From the NCBI GenBank assembly GCA_964616825.1, contig CAZTSX010000008.1, positions 62,001-126,000 of the forward strand: DNA of 64,000 nt. The letters run 5' to 3'. Source of the DNA: QYOJ01 sp964616825 (GTDB lineage: Bacteria; Bacteroidota; Bacteroidia; Bacteroidales; FEN-979). This document shows positions 8,804 to 16,727 of this stretch, in pieces. Made by a program: the position numbers and the translations under genes. Under the pieces are notes generated by a model, which was given only the letters and a program-made list of their open reading frames with translations, was not told the DNA's origin and searched no databases. The number at the start of each line of letters is the position of its first letter. Position 1 is the first letter of the stretch.

Positions 8804-9334
8804 ATGAAAAGAACATTTATTTTTACGACCCTGGTTTCGGCCATTTTGCTTGTTAGTTGCCAACCCTCCAGGGAGAACATGGAGCAACAGATTGCTTCCC
8901 TTGAAGCTCAGTTGTTTAATGCTGAGAGTGGTTTTTCCCGTGCAGGCGCAGATAGCCTCATCCAGGAATATCAGGAATTTGCGGAAGCCTTTCCCGATGA
9001 CTCGTTAGCCCCGGTTTGTCTTTTTAAAGCGGCATCGATGATCATGAATTTACAGGATGGCCCCCGGGCAATCGCCCTCTTTGATAAAATCCAAACCTCC
9101 TATCCCGACTATGAGAAGGCGCCATTATGTCTGTTCTTTACCGGGTATGTACAGGAAAATGTTCTTGGCGACATTGATCAGGCTCGGGAGACGTATACGC
9201 TGTTTATTGAAACCTATCCCGAAAACGATTTTGTAGATGATGCTCAGGCTTCCATTAAAAATCTCGGTAAAACGCCGGAACAGATGATTCAGGAATTCGA
9301 AACCGGACAGCAACAGGCCGAAGAGGAAAAGTAA
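8804..9334 (+). CDS. TPR-containing lipoprotein
   Basis: 176 aa. The start at 8804 (MKRTFIFTTLVSAILLVSC) gives a clean lipoprotein signal with Cys near residue 19. An upstream in-frame ATG at 8729 would translate the tandem repeat and is rejected. The body has helical repeats resembling tetratricopeptide/YbgF-like units: SLIQEYQEFAEAFPDDSLAP, PRAIALFDKIQTSYPDYEKA, ARETYTLFIETYPENDFVDD. It is probably an outer-membrane-anchored scaffold protein. The partner and pathway are unknown. Confidence 0.8.
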   Translation: MKRTFIFTTLVSAILLVSCQPSRENMEQQIASLEAQLFNAESGFSRAGADSLIQEYQEFAEAFPDDSLAPVCLFKAASMIMNLQDGPRAIALFDKIQTSYPDYEKAPLCLFFTGYVQENVLGDIDQARETYTLFIETYPENDFVDDAQASIKNLGKTPEQMIQEFETGQQQAEEEK

Positions 9335-9359
9335 TCCTCTCAGCCGTGTGTTAGTTGTT

Positions 9360-10190
9360 TTACCCTGAAACAATTTCCACCAGCTTGATCGCCTGAACTG
9401 CCTCCTTGATATCATGAGTCCGGAGAATCCCGGCCCCTTTAAGCAGTGCAATCGTATGGAGGACTGTTGTGCCGTTCCCAGCTTCGCGAGCTGTCACGCC
9501 AAGTGATTTCTGGATCATCGATTTCCGGGAGAGACCTGTGACGACCGGACAACCAAGGGTCTGAAACTCTGGTAGTCGCCGCAGAATCTCGAAGTTGTGG
9601 TCTAGCGTTTTCCCAAAACCGAATCCAGGATCGATTAATACCTGTCCGAAATCCATCTTCCGAAGTTTCGAAATCTGTTGTTGAAAGAAATAAGCAATCT
9701 CAGCTATAACATCCTTGTATTGGGGATTATGCTGCATGGTCTCCGGTTTCCCTTTCATGTGCATCATGATATAGGGGACATTAAGCCGGGCGATGGTTTC
9801 CAGCATGCCCTCATCATATCGACCCCCATAGATATCGTTGATCATATTTGCTCCAAGGTTCACAGCGTCTTTAGCTACGGAGGCATGATAGGTATCGATC
9901 GACAAAAAAACATCGGGGAAATAATGCCGGATTGCTTTCAATGAAGGAATGAGACGTTCCATCTCTTCGGATTCACTCACGTTGAGAGATCCCGGACGTG
10001 TAGAGACCGCTCCCAGGTCAATGATGGAAGCTCCCTCCTCCAACATCTGTTCCACTCGTTTCAACTGGATATCGATGGAGTTGTGCTTCCCTCCATCAAA
10101 AAATGAATCGGGAGTCAGATTCAGGATCCCCATCACTTTCGGGGAAGAGAGATCCAGGTGTTTACCGTTACTGATTAAGGTTTTTGGCAT
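9360..10190 (-). CDS. folP: Dihydropteroate synthase
   Basis: 276 aa from the ATG at 10188-10190. A longer frame from 10214 would place its start inside the promoter element at 10204-10211. It condenses p-aminobenzoate with dihydropterin pyrophosphate in folate synthesis. Motifs: VMGILNLTPDSFFDGG (pterin-site signature), IIDLGAVSTRPG (second signature), LIDPGFGFGKT, and GLSRKSMI near the C-terminus. It is divergent from the DUF1599 gene. Confidence 0.95.
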   Translation of the reverse strand: MPKTLISNGKHLDLSSPKVMGILNLTPDSFFDGGKHNSIDIQLKRVEQMLEEGASIIDLGAVSTRPGSLNVSESEEMERLIPSLKAIRHYFPDVFLSIDTYHASVAKDAVNLGANMINDIYGGRYDEGMLETIARLNVPYIMMHMKGKPETMQHNPQYKDVIAEIAYFFQQQISKLRKMDFGQVLIDPGFGFGKTLDHNFEILRRLPEFQTLGCPVVTGLSRKSMIQKSLGVTAREAGNGTTVLHTIALLKGAGILRTHDIKEAVQAIKLVEIVSG

Positions 10191-10203
10191 GACTTGATAT
10201 GCG

Positions 10204-10211
10204 CAAAAATA
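10204..10211 (-). promoter_or_regulatory. Bacteroidota -7 element for folP
   Basis: TATTTTTG on the minus strand, 13 bases before the chosen ATG at 10190. It supports that start rather than the upstream ATG at 10214. Confidence 0.55.
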
Positions 10212-10279
10212 CAAATCTTATTGCTGTCTGTTACCAGAATTCTTCCTACTTTTATCCTCTCAAAGCAGTTCCTTTTATT

Positions 10280-10837
10280 ATGGACTCCATTCAGCGTACC
10301 AGTGATCAGTTTGATGCCGTGATTACAGCTTGTCGGGAGGTATTTCTGATGAAGATGAAAGATTATGGTACGGCCTGGCGAATTCTGCGGATCCCCTCGA
10401 TTACGGACCAGGTTTATATCAAAGCCCAGCGTATTCGGAGCATCGATAGCAAAGGAGCTCAGAAGATTGAAGAGGGCATCCGGCCGGAGTTCATTGGAAT
10501 TATCAACTATTCGGTTATTGCACTCATACAGCTGGATATGGGATCGGCTGAGAGCATTGAAATCCTGCCATTTGAATCGGGAGAAGAACTGTACGACACC
10601 TGTATCAAAGCAGCAAAGGAGCTGATGCTCAATAAAAATCACGATTATGGGGAAGCATGGAGAAATATGCGGCTTAGCTCTCTGACCGATATCATCCTGA
10701 TGAAGCTCATGCGCATCAAGCAGATCGAAGATAATGAAGGGAAGACCTTCATCTCGGAGGGTATCGACGCCAATTATTTCGATATCATCAACTACGCAGC
10801 GTTTGCACTCATCAAACTGGATTATGAAGACGGTTAG
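10280..10837 (+). CDS. DUF1599 domain protein
   Basis: 185 aa from the ATG at 10280 (MDSIQRTSDQFDAV). Earlier in-frame codons lack family similarity. The protein is an internal duplication: KDYGTAWRILRIPSITDQ in the first half matches HDYGEAWRNMRLSSLTDI in the second, each followed by a KxxRIxxI segment and EGIxxxxxxIINYxxxALI. This matches the DUF1599 family, also called a nucleotide-modification-associated domain; its biochemical role is not established. It overlaps the next gene by 14 bases, so the two are very likely coupled. Confidence 0.85.
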   Translation: MDSIQRTSDQFDAVITACREVFLMKMKDYGTAWRILRIPSITDQVYIKAQRIRSIDSKGAQKIEEGIRPEFIGIINYSVIALIQLDMGSAESIEILPFESGEELYDTCIKAAKELMLNKNHDYGEAWRNMRLSSLTDIILMKLMRIKQIEDNEGKTFISEGIDANYFDIINYAAFALIKLDYEDG

Positions 10838-11939
10838 AACCCTTTTTCGGATAGTTACCGGAATCGTTTTCATCTTTTCCGGGTTTGTCAAAGGCATCGA
10901 CCCGCTTGGTACGGTATACAGGATACATGACTATTTCATGGCTTTCGGCACATCCTGGGCGAATGATTTTGCACTCTTTCTGACAATCTTCCTTTGCGTA
11001 CTGGAATTCACTCTTGGGATTAGCCTGCTTTTCAATCTCTGGATCCGGAAAACTGCCTGGGTGCTGTTGCCTATGATGACTTTTTTCACCATCCTCACTT
11101 TCTTTGACGCCTTTTTTAATATGGTTCCTGACTGTGGCTGCTTTGGTGATGCAGTGATGCTGACCAATATGGAGACTTTCCTTAAGAACCTTGTGTTGAT
11201 GGCTGTTGTGATTCCGATATTCATCTGGCGAAATCGATTCAAGAGTCTGTTCAAGCCAGCCGGAGATAGGATCCTTCTCCTCTCCATTGTCATCCTGTTT
11301 ACCGGACTATCAATGTTTTGTCTTTGGCATCTTCCGGTCATCGATTTCCGTGGATGGAAAGTTGGCGCACAGGTGAACCAACCTGTGGAATCTGATATCG
11401 ATTTTTACGTGACATATAAGAATCGGCATACTGGAGAAACAGAGGAGTTTCTGGCCCCCGACTATCCATGGAATGACTCCACATGGCTGGCCGATTGGAT
11501 CTTTGTCAGCCAACGTGTTGAAGATCCAAATCAGGGTGATATGACATTGCTGGCTGAAGATGTTGATGGAAATGACATGGCTCAGAGTCTCCTGAATATC
11601 CCTGATTACCACTTTTTTGTTATCGCCTATGACCTGGACAACACAAACCAGAAGGCTTTTCAAAAGCTGGAATCACTGTTTCAGAAAATCAATGATGCAG
11701 GATATTCCTTCATCTGCCTGACCAGCACTATGCCTGATGACATTTCAGCATTTAAAGAGAGGAGTGGAATTATGTTTGATTTTTATAATTCAGATGATGT
11801 GGTTTTGAAAGCAATGATCAGGTCTAATCCCGGGTTGATTTTGCTGAAAGATGGAAAGGTATTGGAGAAGTGGCACTATAATGATTTCCCGGAGTGGGAG
11901 TACTTGAAAGAAAAATTCCAGCTTCGAGTCATCGAGTAA
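10824..11939 (+). CDS. BT_3928-type membrane protein (DoxX/MauE-like domain)
   Basis: 371 aa from the ATG at 10824, inside the 3' end of the DUF1599 gene. Four or so N-terminal membrane helices (LFRIVTGIVFIFSGFVKGID start, then FALFLTIFLCVLEFTLG, TAWVLLPMMTFFTILTFFD) resemble DoxX/MauE-like proteins, with a CGCFGDAV loop. A further membrane helix near residue 150 precedes a soluble C-terminal domain that looks thioredoxin-like (FFVIAYDLDN, LILLKDGKVLEKWHYNDFPE). In Bacteroides a protein of this type sits next to DUF1599 and tpiA. The function is unproven; redox or disulfide handling is an inference. Confidence 0.75.
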   Translation: MKTVRTLFRIVTGIVFIFSGFVKGIDPLGTVYRIHDYFMAFGTSWANDFALFLTIFLCVLEFTLGISLLFNLWIRKTAWVLLPMMTFFTILTFFDAFFNMVPDCGCFGDAVMLTNMETFLKNLVLMAVVIPIFIWRNRFKSLFKPAGDRILLLSIVILFTGLSMFCLWHLPVIDFRGWKVGAQVNQPVESDIDFYVTYKNRHTGETEEFLAPDYPWNDSTWLADWIFVSQRVEDPNQGDMTLLAEDVDGNDMAQSLLNIPDYHFFVIAYDLDNTNQKAFQKLESLFQKINDAGYSFICLTSTMPDDISAFKERSGIMFDFYNSDDVVLKAMIRSNPGLILLKDGKVLEKWHYNDFPEWEYLKEKFQLRVIE

Positions 11940-11948
11940 CGAGTATCT
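11924..11948. repeat. Period-7 repeat across a stop codon (CGAGTAA unit)
   Basis: Three heptamers ending the BT_3928-type frame and running to the next ATG. The 19-base word CATCGAGTAACGAGTATCT here (11930-11948) recurs exactly at 56098-56116, directly before another gene's promoter. Confidence 0.75.
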
Positions 11949-13028
11949 ATGTTACGTTTTATCCTCAAGCGGTTTCTCTACGGACTACTGGTTCTCTTCG
12001 GCGTTGTGATGATAATCTTCTTCCTTTTCAACATTCTTCCCGGAGATCCTGCCCGCATGATGCTCGGACAGCGTAGCGACCTGGCTTCTGTGGAGGCCAT
12101 TAATAAAGACCTTGGCCTGGATAAATCCCTCTCTATCCAGTTTATCAGTTACCTGAATGATCTTTCTCCCATCTCATTGCACAACCGGGCAGACTCTACC
12201 AACTACTGGTATCTCAACAAGCAGAAATACGGACATACAATCAACATAGCAGGTGCAGGAAAAAGTGTCATTGTTCTGAAGAAACCATATCTGAGGAAGT
12301 CCTACCAGTCAAAACGAAACGTGACAGATATCCTTTCCGAAGCCCTTGTCAACACCCTGATACTGGCTATTGTCGCCATGGCCTTCGCAGTAATCATCGG
12401 AATTGCCATCGGGATTCTCTGTGCATTAAAGAAGAATAGCATTACCGACCGGATCGCACTGGTCTTTTCAGTTCTTGGGATGTCAGTTCCTTCATTCTTC
12501 GCTGCCATTATCAACGCATGGATTTTTGCTTTTGTACTGGTAGATATCACACACCTCAACATGGTAGGTAGTCTCTATTCAGTTGACGATATGGGACGGG
12601 GTGAATACCTTAACCTGAAGAACCTGATCCTGCCCGCTCTTACACTGGGTATCCGACCTCTGGCTATTGTTGTGGAGTTGACCCGAAACTCAATGCTTGA
12701 GGTATTGTCACAGGACTACATCCGTACTGCCCGGGCCAAAGGATTAAGTAATTTCAAGGTGATTTTCAAGCATACGCTAAAAAACGCTTTAAACCCGGTT
12801 ATTACAGCTATTTCCGGTTGGCTGGCATCCTTGCTTGCCGGAGCGGTATTTGTTGAATATGTCTTCGACTGGAAAGGGATCGGAGTTGTCATCGTCAACG
12901 CACTCGATAAATACGACTTCCCAGTCATTATGGGAGCAGTTTTGTTCATCTCAGTCGTATTGATCATCATTAACATTCTGGTTGATATTGTATATGGGTT
13001 GCTGGATCCGAGAGTCAGGATACAGTGA
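11949..13028 (+). CDS. DppB-type ABC transporter permease
   Basis: 359 aa, starting 9 bases after the BT_3928-type gene. N-terminal MLRFILKRFLYGLLVLFGVV with ILPGDPARMMLG is the start of the peptide/nickel permease family. LSQDYIRTARAKGLSNFKVI is the EAA-like loop that contacts the ATPase. About six membrane segments are visible, and the protein ends YGLLDPRVRIQ as these permeases do. It normally pairs with a DppC-type permease, a binding protein and ATPases; none is nearby, so the system may be completed elsewhere. The substrate (peptide or other) is unknown. Confidence 0.9.
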   Translation: MLRFILKRFLYGLLVLFGVVMIIFFLFNILPGDPARMMLGQRSDLASVEAINKDLGLDKSLSIQFISYLNDLSPISLHNRADSTNYWYLNKQKYGHTINIAGAGKSVIVLKKPYLRKSYQSKRNVTDILSEALVNTLILAIVAMAFAVIIGIAIGILCALKKNSITDRIALVFSVLGMSVPSFFAAIINAWIFAFVLVDITHLNMVGSLYSVDDMGRGEYLNLKNLILPALTLGIRPLAIVVELTRNSMLEVLSQDYIRTARAKGLSNFKVIFKHTLKNALNPVITAISGWLASLLAGAVFVEYVFDWKGIGVVIVNALDKYDFPVIMGAVLFISVVLIIINILVDIVYGLLDPRVRIQ

Positions 13029-13040
13029 TTGAGCATGATC

Positions 13041-13193
13041 GCCATGATATTGCCATGGATTGCCATNNNNNNNNNNNNNNNNNNNNNNNNNNNNNNNNNN
13101 NNNNNNNNNNNNNNNNNNNNNNNNNNNNNNNNNNNNNNNNNNNNNNNNNNNNNNNNNNNNNNNNNNGGATTGCCATAGTATTGCCAATTATTA
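13041..13193. repeat. TTGCCAT repeat with 100-N assembly gap
   Basis: Copies of ATTGCCATGG-like words spaced 9-11 bases on both sides of N at 13067-13166. The words GATATTGCCATGGATTGCCAT return inverted at 13717-13740, on the far side of the four-helix-bundle gene. The gap is probably an uncollapsible repeat of unknown length. Confidence 0.85.
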
Positions 13194-13218
13194 AATGAAA
13201 TTGTTGGCAATAGAAGTT

Positions 13219-13623
13219 CTATTTTGTCTTAGCAGCAGTGGTAGAATTTGTTGTTTGAAAATTCGTTTTCGTTTGGTTAATTCTAGCAGTTTTAAGGCTT
13301 TTAATAATAATCAGCATAAGTTCATTTGCTTCGGCAATCAACTCAGTGAGTTGGGTCTGAAGATAGATATGGGTTTCGCCAATTAACTCTAACCAGTAAA
13401 TAGTCTCATCCAGTTCTTCTTCTACTAATTTTATTTTATAGATAAAGTCTTTTCTGGACTTTGATTTACAGGCTGCTCTGTAATTTGCTCCGACAGAAGT
13501 TGCTGACCTCACGATTTGATTGGCCATTGCCTGGGATGGATATACTTTTGGTAATTCTTTTACCATTTGAATAATACCAATAGCCAGGAGTTTTGTCCGT
13601 GTTGTAAGTTGTTGAGGATTCAT
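13219..13623 (-). CDS. Four-helix bundle protein (S23/IVS family)
   Basis: 134 aa. Core features of the family (23S rRNA intervening-sequence protein type) are visible: PSQAMANQIVRSATSVGANY, then AACKSKSRKDFIYKIKLVEEELDETIYWLEL, and the final helix LIAEANELMLIIIKSLKTAR. The C-terminal 20 residues are Thr/Asn/Lys-rich. These small helical proteins occur singly in many Bacteroidota, in rRNA intervening sequences and as partners in diversity-generating retroelements; the cellular role is unknown. It is opposite in strand to its neighbours and bracketed by inverted repeat arrays. Confidence 0.88.
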   Translation of the reverse strand: MNPQQLTTRTKLLAIGIIQMVKELPKVYPSQAMANQIVRSATSVGANYRAACKSKSRKDFIYKIKLVEEELDETIYWLELIGETHIYLQTQLTELIAEANELMLIIIKSLKTARINQTKTNFQTTNSTTAAKTK

Positions 13624-13707
13624 AGGATTTTTCTCTTTGATCCAGAAAGAGGGGCAAAGGTTATATCCTCAAAGGGAAAAGTTATTAACAATACAGGACA
13701 ATCCTTT

Positions 13708-13750
13708 TGTCAATCAATGGCAATCCATGGCAATATCATGGCAATCCTCG
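13708..13750. repeat. Inverted counterpart of the TTGCCAT repeat
   Basis: ATGGCAATCC-type words, the reverse complement of the array at 13041-13066. They sit immediately before the tpiA -7 element. Confidence 0.8.
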
Positions 13751-13758
13751 TATCTTTG
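13751..13758 (+). promoter_or_regulatory. Bacteroidota -7 element for tpiA
   Basis: TATCTTTG, 25 bases before the tpiA ATG. The -33 region is made of the TTGCCAT repeat. Confidence 0.6.
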
Positions 13759-13783
13759 CCAAAATCCCAAATCCTGATCCTTT

Positions 13784-14554
13784 ATGCGCACCCTGCTTGT
13801 TACCGGTAACTGGAAAATGAATAAAACATTCCAGGAAGCAGAAGATCTGACTGTCCAAATCACCGATGCGGTGGAAAAACTGAACCTGGGAAACGTAGAG
13901 CCTGTGCTGTGTCCACCTGCCCCTTACCTGGAGATGGTTCTTGACCTCACCGACGAAACCCATGTTGCTGTAGGCGCTCAGAATGCGAGCGAACATGAAT
14001 TTGGCGCCTACACGGGGGAGATCTCCGCACCTATGCTTCACTCTATGGAGGTTGAATACTGTATCATCGGCCATTCCGAGCGACGTAACTATTTTCATGA
14101 ATCCAATGATCTGTTAGCCAGGAAAGTGGATGCTGTTTTGAAACAGGGTGTCTCACCGATATTCTGTTGTGGAGAGCTGCTGCCCGAACGGGAAACAGGT
14201 AACTATTTTGAGGTTGTTAAAATCCAATTGGAAACGTCACTCTTTCAACTGGAAGAGAGAAAATTTCGCCAGGTGGTTATCGCTTACGAACCCGTGTGGG
14301 CTATTGGTACAGGTATAAATGCTACACCTGAGCAGGCACAGGAGATGCATGCATTTATCCGGCAGCTGATTCTGAACAAATATGGGGAACGTGTGGCTCA
14401 GGAGGCCATTATCCTCTATGGTGGCAGCTGCAATGCCAATAATGCGTTTGTTCTCTTCTCCCAGCCCGATGTGGATGGTGGCCTGATTGGAGGGGCATCA
14501 CTGAAAGCTGATGAGTTTGTTGCAATCATTAAGATTGCTATCGATTGCCAGTAA
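13784..14554 (+). CDS. tpiA: Triosephosphate isomerase
   Basis: 256 aa TIM barrel. It interconverts dihydroxyacetone phosphate and glyceraldehyde 3-phosphate. GNWKMNK (substrate-binding Asn and Lys) is at the start, IIGHSERR holds the catalytic His at about residue 99, and VIAYEPVWAIGTG holds the catalytic Glu near 170. The phosphate-binding segments are YGGSCNANN and DGGLIGGASL. The usual GGSV reads GGSC here, a mild change. The promoter region is built from repeats. Confidence 0.97.
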   Translation: MRTLLVTGNWKMNKTFQEAEDLTVQITDAVEKLNLGNVEPVLCPPAPYLEMVLDLTDETHVAVGAQNASEHEFGAYTGEISAPMLHSMEVEYCIIGHSERRNYFHESNDLLARKVDAVLKQGVSPIFCCGELLPERETGNYFEVVKIQLETSLFQLEERKFRQVVIAYEPVWAIGTGINATPEQAQEMHAFIRQLILNKYGERVAQEAIILYGGSCNANNAFVLFSQPDVDGGLIGGASLKADEFVAIIKIAIDCQ

Positions 14555-14578
14555 ACCAACCCAATTCCCGGTTCTACA

Positions 14579-15085
14579 TTATTCGACGGGTGGTGTAAAT
14601 ACCCGTTGCTTCGCTTCTCTGTCTAAAATAAATAGTCCGGAACCTTTCCCTTCCACAAGTTTCAGTTGGTCAAGAAGATCTGAAACAGTTGCTTCTTCTT
14701 CGACCTGTTCTGTCACAAACCATTGAAGGATACTGACAGTTGCATGGTCTTTCTCTTCCATTGCAACATTAACCAGTTCGTTGATTAAACCAGTCACTTT
14801 TTCTTCATGCGCAAGCACATCTTTAAACACATCCAGGATATCGTGCCACTCAGTTTTTGGCGCTTTAATTTCTGTCAGTGTTACCTTACCACCTCTGTCA
14901 ATAATATAGTTGTAAAGTTTCAGGGCATGGAATTGCTCTTCTTCAAATTGCACTTTCATCCAATTTGAGAATCCGGACAGGTTTTTTGAGGCCAGGAATG
15001 CCGACATGGAAAGATAAAGATAGGCAGAGTATAACTCTGCGTTCAATTGCTTGTTTAATTCTACTTCTAATCTTGTGTTTAGCAT
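14579..15085 (-). CDS. ftnA: Ferritin
   Basis: 168 aa. A non-haem ferritin that oxidises and stores iron. The four-helix bundle carries the ferroxidase ligands: Glu in LNAELYSAYLYLSMS, ExxH in FEEEQFHALKLYNYI, and the later HDILDVFKDVLAHEEKVT and EQVEEEATVSDLLDQL. It is the last gene of a minus-strand cluster perR, peroxiredoxin, superoxide reductase, ferritin. This links iron storage to peroxide and superoxide defence. Confidence 0.95.
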   Translation of the reverse strand: MLNTRLEVELNKQLNAELYSAYLYLSMSAFLASKNLSGFSNWMKVQFEEEQFHALKLYNYIIDRGGKVTLTEIKAPKTEWHDILDVFKDVLAHEEKVTGLINELVNVAMEEKDHATVSILQWFVTEQVEEEATVSDLLDQLKLVEGKGSGLFILDREAKQRVFTPPVE

Positions 15086-15107
15086 CGTGATTCCTTTTGT
15101 TGGTTTG

Positions 15108-15488
15108 TTATTCCTTTACCTCTACCAGAGCTTCGTCGCTTTGCCACAAGCCGTGTTTGGTGCAAAAAGCATGAGCCATCAGGTTGAGATTTTTTTGTGG
15201 GACAACGTAAAAGTCGACTTCCAGGTTCCCGGGAACATTCCCCTGGGCGCCTTCTGTGAAGTTCGCCTGCGCAAGCATCTTCTCACCACTCCATAACTGA
15301 ATCCAGGAGATGAAATGATCTGGATCATCGGGGTGTTGATATTGATCGCCAATTTTTACATTGACTTTAAACTTCTCTCCTTTTTTCGCATTGCTCTCAC
15401 AATGGATAAATGCAGAGTGTCTGTCGATAAAATCTTTTTTTGCCTCGCGGTCAATTTGCGAGATGTTTTCATACTTATTTATTTTCAT
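15108..15488 (-). CDS. Superoxide reductase (neelaredoxin/desulfoferrodoxin-like, class II)
   Basis: 126 aa. Reduces superoxide to peroxide without making oxygen, typical of anaerobes. All five iron ligands can be placed: His24 (DRHSAFI), His52 (QHPDDPD), His58 (DHFISWI), Cys109 and His112 (CTKHGLW). The catalytic Glu-Lys pair that normally precedes the first His (EKHVP) is Asp22-Arg23 here, and the Pro is Ala, so kinetics may differ. There is no N-terminal rubredoxin-like FeS domain. It sits between ferritin and peroxiredoxin, which would remove the peroxide it makes. Confidence 0.9.
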   Translation of the reverse strand: MKINKYENISQIDREAKKDFIDRHSAFIHCESNAKKGEKFKVNVKIGDQYQHPDDPDHFISWIQLWSGEKMLAQANFTEGAQGNVPGNLEVDFYVVPQKNLNLMAHAFCTKHGLWQSDEALVEVKE

Positions 15489-15543
15489 GATGGAACTGTT
15501 TTAATAATAAATGCAAGTTAATAATTCAATTTGGAAATTAATA

Positions 15544-16176
15544 TTAATGTTTGCTTAAATAGTCTGATACTCCTTCCTGAGTTGCTTTCATCGCATCCTC
15601 ACCCTCTTTCCAGTTAGCAGGACAAACTTCTCCATATTCTTCGAAATGCTGAAGAGCATCAACCATTCGTAACGCTTCATCAACGCTTCTTCCTAATGGA
15701 AGATCGTTTACAACGGAATGTCGAATTACGCCGTCTTTGTCAATTAAAAATAATCCTCTGAAAGCAACCGGTGCTCCGTTAAATATCGCAGAGCCATCGT
15801 CGGTATAATCATATTCACCTGCCAGCACGCCGTAGTTTTCAGCAATTGTTTTCGATAAATCTGCTACGATAGGATAGTTGACACCTTTAATGCCGCCTTT
15901 ATTTAATTCTGTTTGTAACCACGCGAGGTGTGAAAATTCGGAATCTACTGAACACCCTACTATTGCTACGCTTCTTTTGTTAAATTCTTCAATCTTCCGC
16001 TGAAATGCCAGCAATTCCGTTGGACATACAAAAGTAAAATCCAGTGGATAGAAGAAAAATACAACATGTTTCTTCCCTTTGTACTGATCTAAAGAAAATC
16101 CTTCAACGATCTCGTTTCCGTTGATTACGGCATTCGCTTTAAATTCAGGCGCTTTTTTCCCAATTAGTGTTTCCAT
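15544..16176 (-). CDS. Typical 2-Cys peroxiredoxin (AhpC/Prx1 type)
   Basis: 210 aa. The peroxidatic Cys is in FFYPLDFTFVCPTELLAF at about residue 51, and the resolving Cys is in YGEVCPANWKEG near 173, followed by the family's C-terminal tail. It reduces hydrogen peroxide and organic peroxides in the cytoplasm using thiol donors. The perR-type regulator lies 19 bases upstream, so the two are likely co-transcribed and derepressed by peroxide. Confidence 0.95.
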   Translation of the reverse strand: METLIGKKAPEFKANAVINGNEIVEGFSLDQYKGKKHVVFFFYPLDFTFVCPTELLAFQRKIEEFNKRSVAIVGCSVDSEFSHLAWLQTELNKGGIKGVNYPIVADLSKTIAENYGVLAGEYDYTDDGSAIFNGAPVAFRGLFLIDKDGVIRHSVVNDLPLGRSVDEALRMVDALQHFEEYGEVCPANWKEGEDAMKATQEGVSDYLSKH

Positions 16177-16195
16177 TTTTGTTTTTGTTAAATGA

Positions 16196-16606
16196 TTATT
16201 TATTACATGATTTTTTATTACATGTTCCTTTAAAATTAATATGATGTTCGAAAATTGTATAGTCCAGTAATTGATCTCTATTCATGTTCTTGAGATCCAG
16301 GTTGATATCTGTAATTGTTCCACAGTTGATGCATTTAAAGTGTCCGTGTATTTTAGTGTCTGCATCATACCTCAACATGTTATCTTCAATAGTTAAGGGA
16401 CTAACAAGATTCCGTTTAATAAATAGCTTCAATGTATTGTAAATAGTTGTTTTCGAAAGCTTTGGCATCTCTTTCTTCAAGTCACTAAATATCATATCAA
16501 TATTGGGATGGTTCTTCTTACGAAGAAGATATTCCATGATCTTGACTCGTTGATATGAGGGATTTACATTGTTTTCCAAAAGATATGTATCTGCTTTATT
16601 TATCAT
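16196..16606 (-). CDS. perR: Fur-family peroxide-responsive regulator (PerR-like)
   Basis: 136 aa from the ATG at 16604-16606 (MINKADTYLLENN). An upstream in-frame ATG at 16675 would precede the promoter. Winged-helix DNA-binding domain (SYQRVKIMEYLL, LSKTTIYNTLKLF), then the dimerisation/metal domain with HGHFKCINCGTITD (first CxxC) and a terminal CNKKSC second Cys pair for structural zinc. Its place beside peroxiredoxin, superoxide reductase and ferritin favours a PerR role over Fur or Zur. Specificity is an inference from neighbours. Confidence 0.85.
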   Translation of the reverse strand: MINKADTYLLENNVNPSYQRVKIMEYLLRKKNHPNIDMIFSDLKKEMPKLSKTTIYNTLKLFIKRNLVSPLTIEDNMLRYDADTKIHGHFKCINCGTITDINLDLKNMNRDQLLDYTIFEHHINFKGTCNKKSCNK

Positions 16607-16621
16607 AGTATTTTTTTCTGT

Positions 16622-16680
16622 GTAATCATTATAAAAGATGTAATCGTTGCAAATATACAACATATTACATAACAAGTCAA
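16622..16680 (-). promoter_or_regulatory. perR cluster promoter and candidate operator
   Basis: On the minus strand, TTG (16678-16680), a 20-base spacer and TATATTTG (16650-16657) form a near-ideal Bacteroidota promoter. Around it are three TGTAAT words: two direct copies of TGTAATC at 16621-16627 and 16638-16645, and an inverted ATTACAT near 16664. These are candidate binding sites for autoregulation, which is inference. Confidence 0.6.
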
Positions 16681-16699
16681 GAAAAATCTCAACATTCTG

Positions 16700-16707
16700 T
16701 ACCTTTG
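16700..16707 (+). promoter_or_regulatory. Bacteroidota -7 element for prmA
   Basis: TACCTTTG, 20 bases before the prmA ATG. Confidence 0.55.
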
Positions 16708-16727
16708 TTTGGAATTGAGTCTTAAAT

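Noticed and set aside
12716..13210. Minus-strand frame over the permease end and the gap
   Set aside because: Antisense to a clear permease and extended by N.
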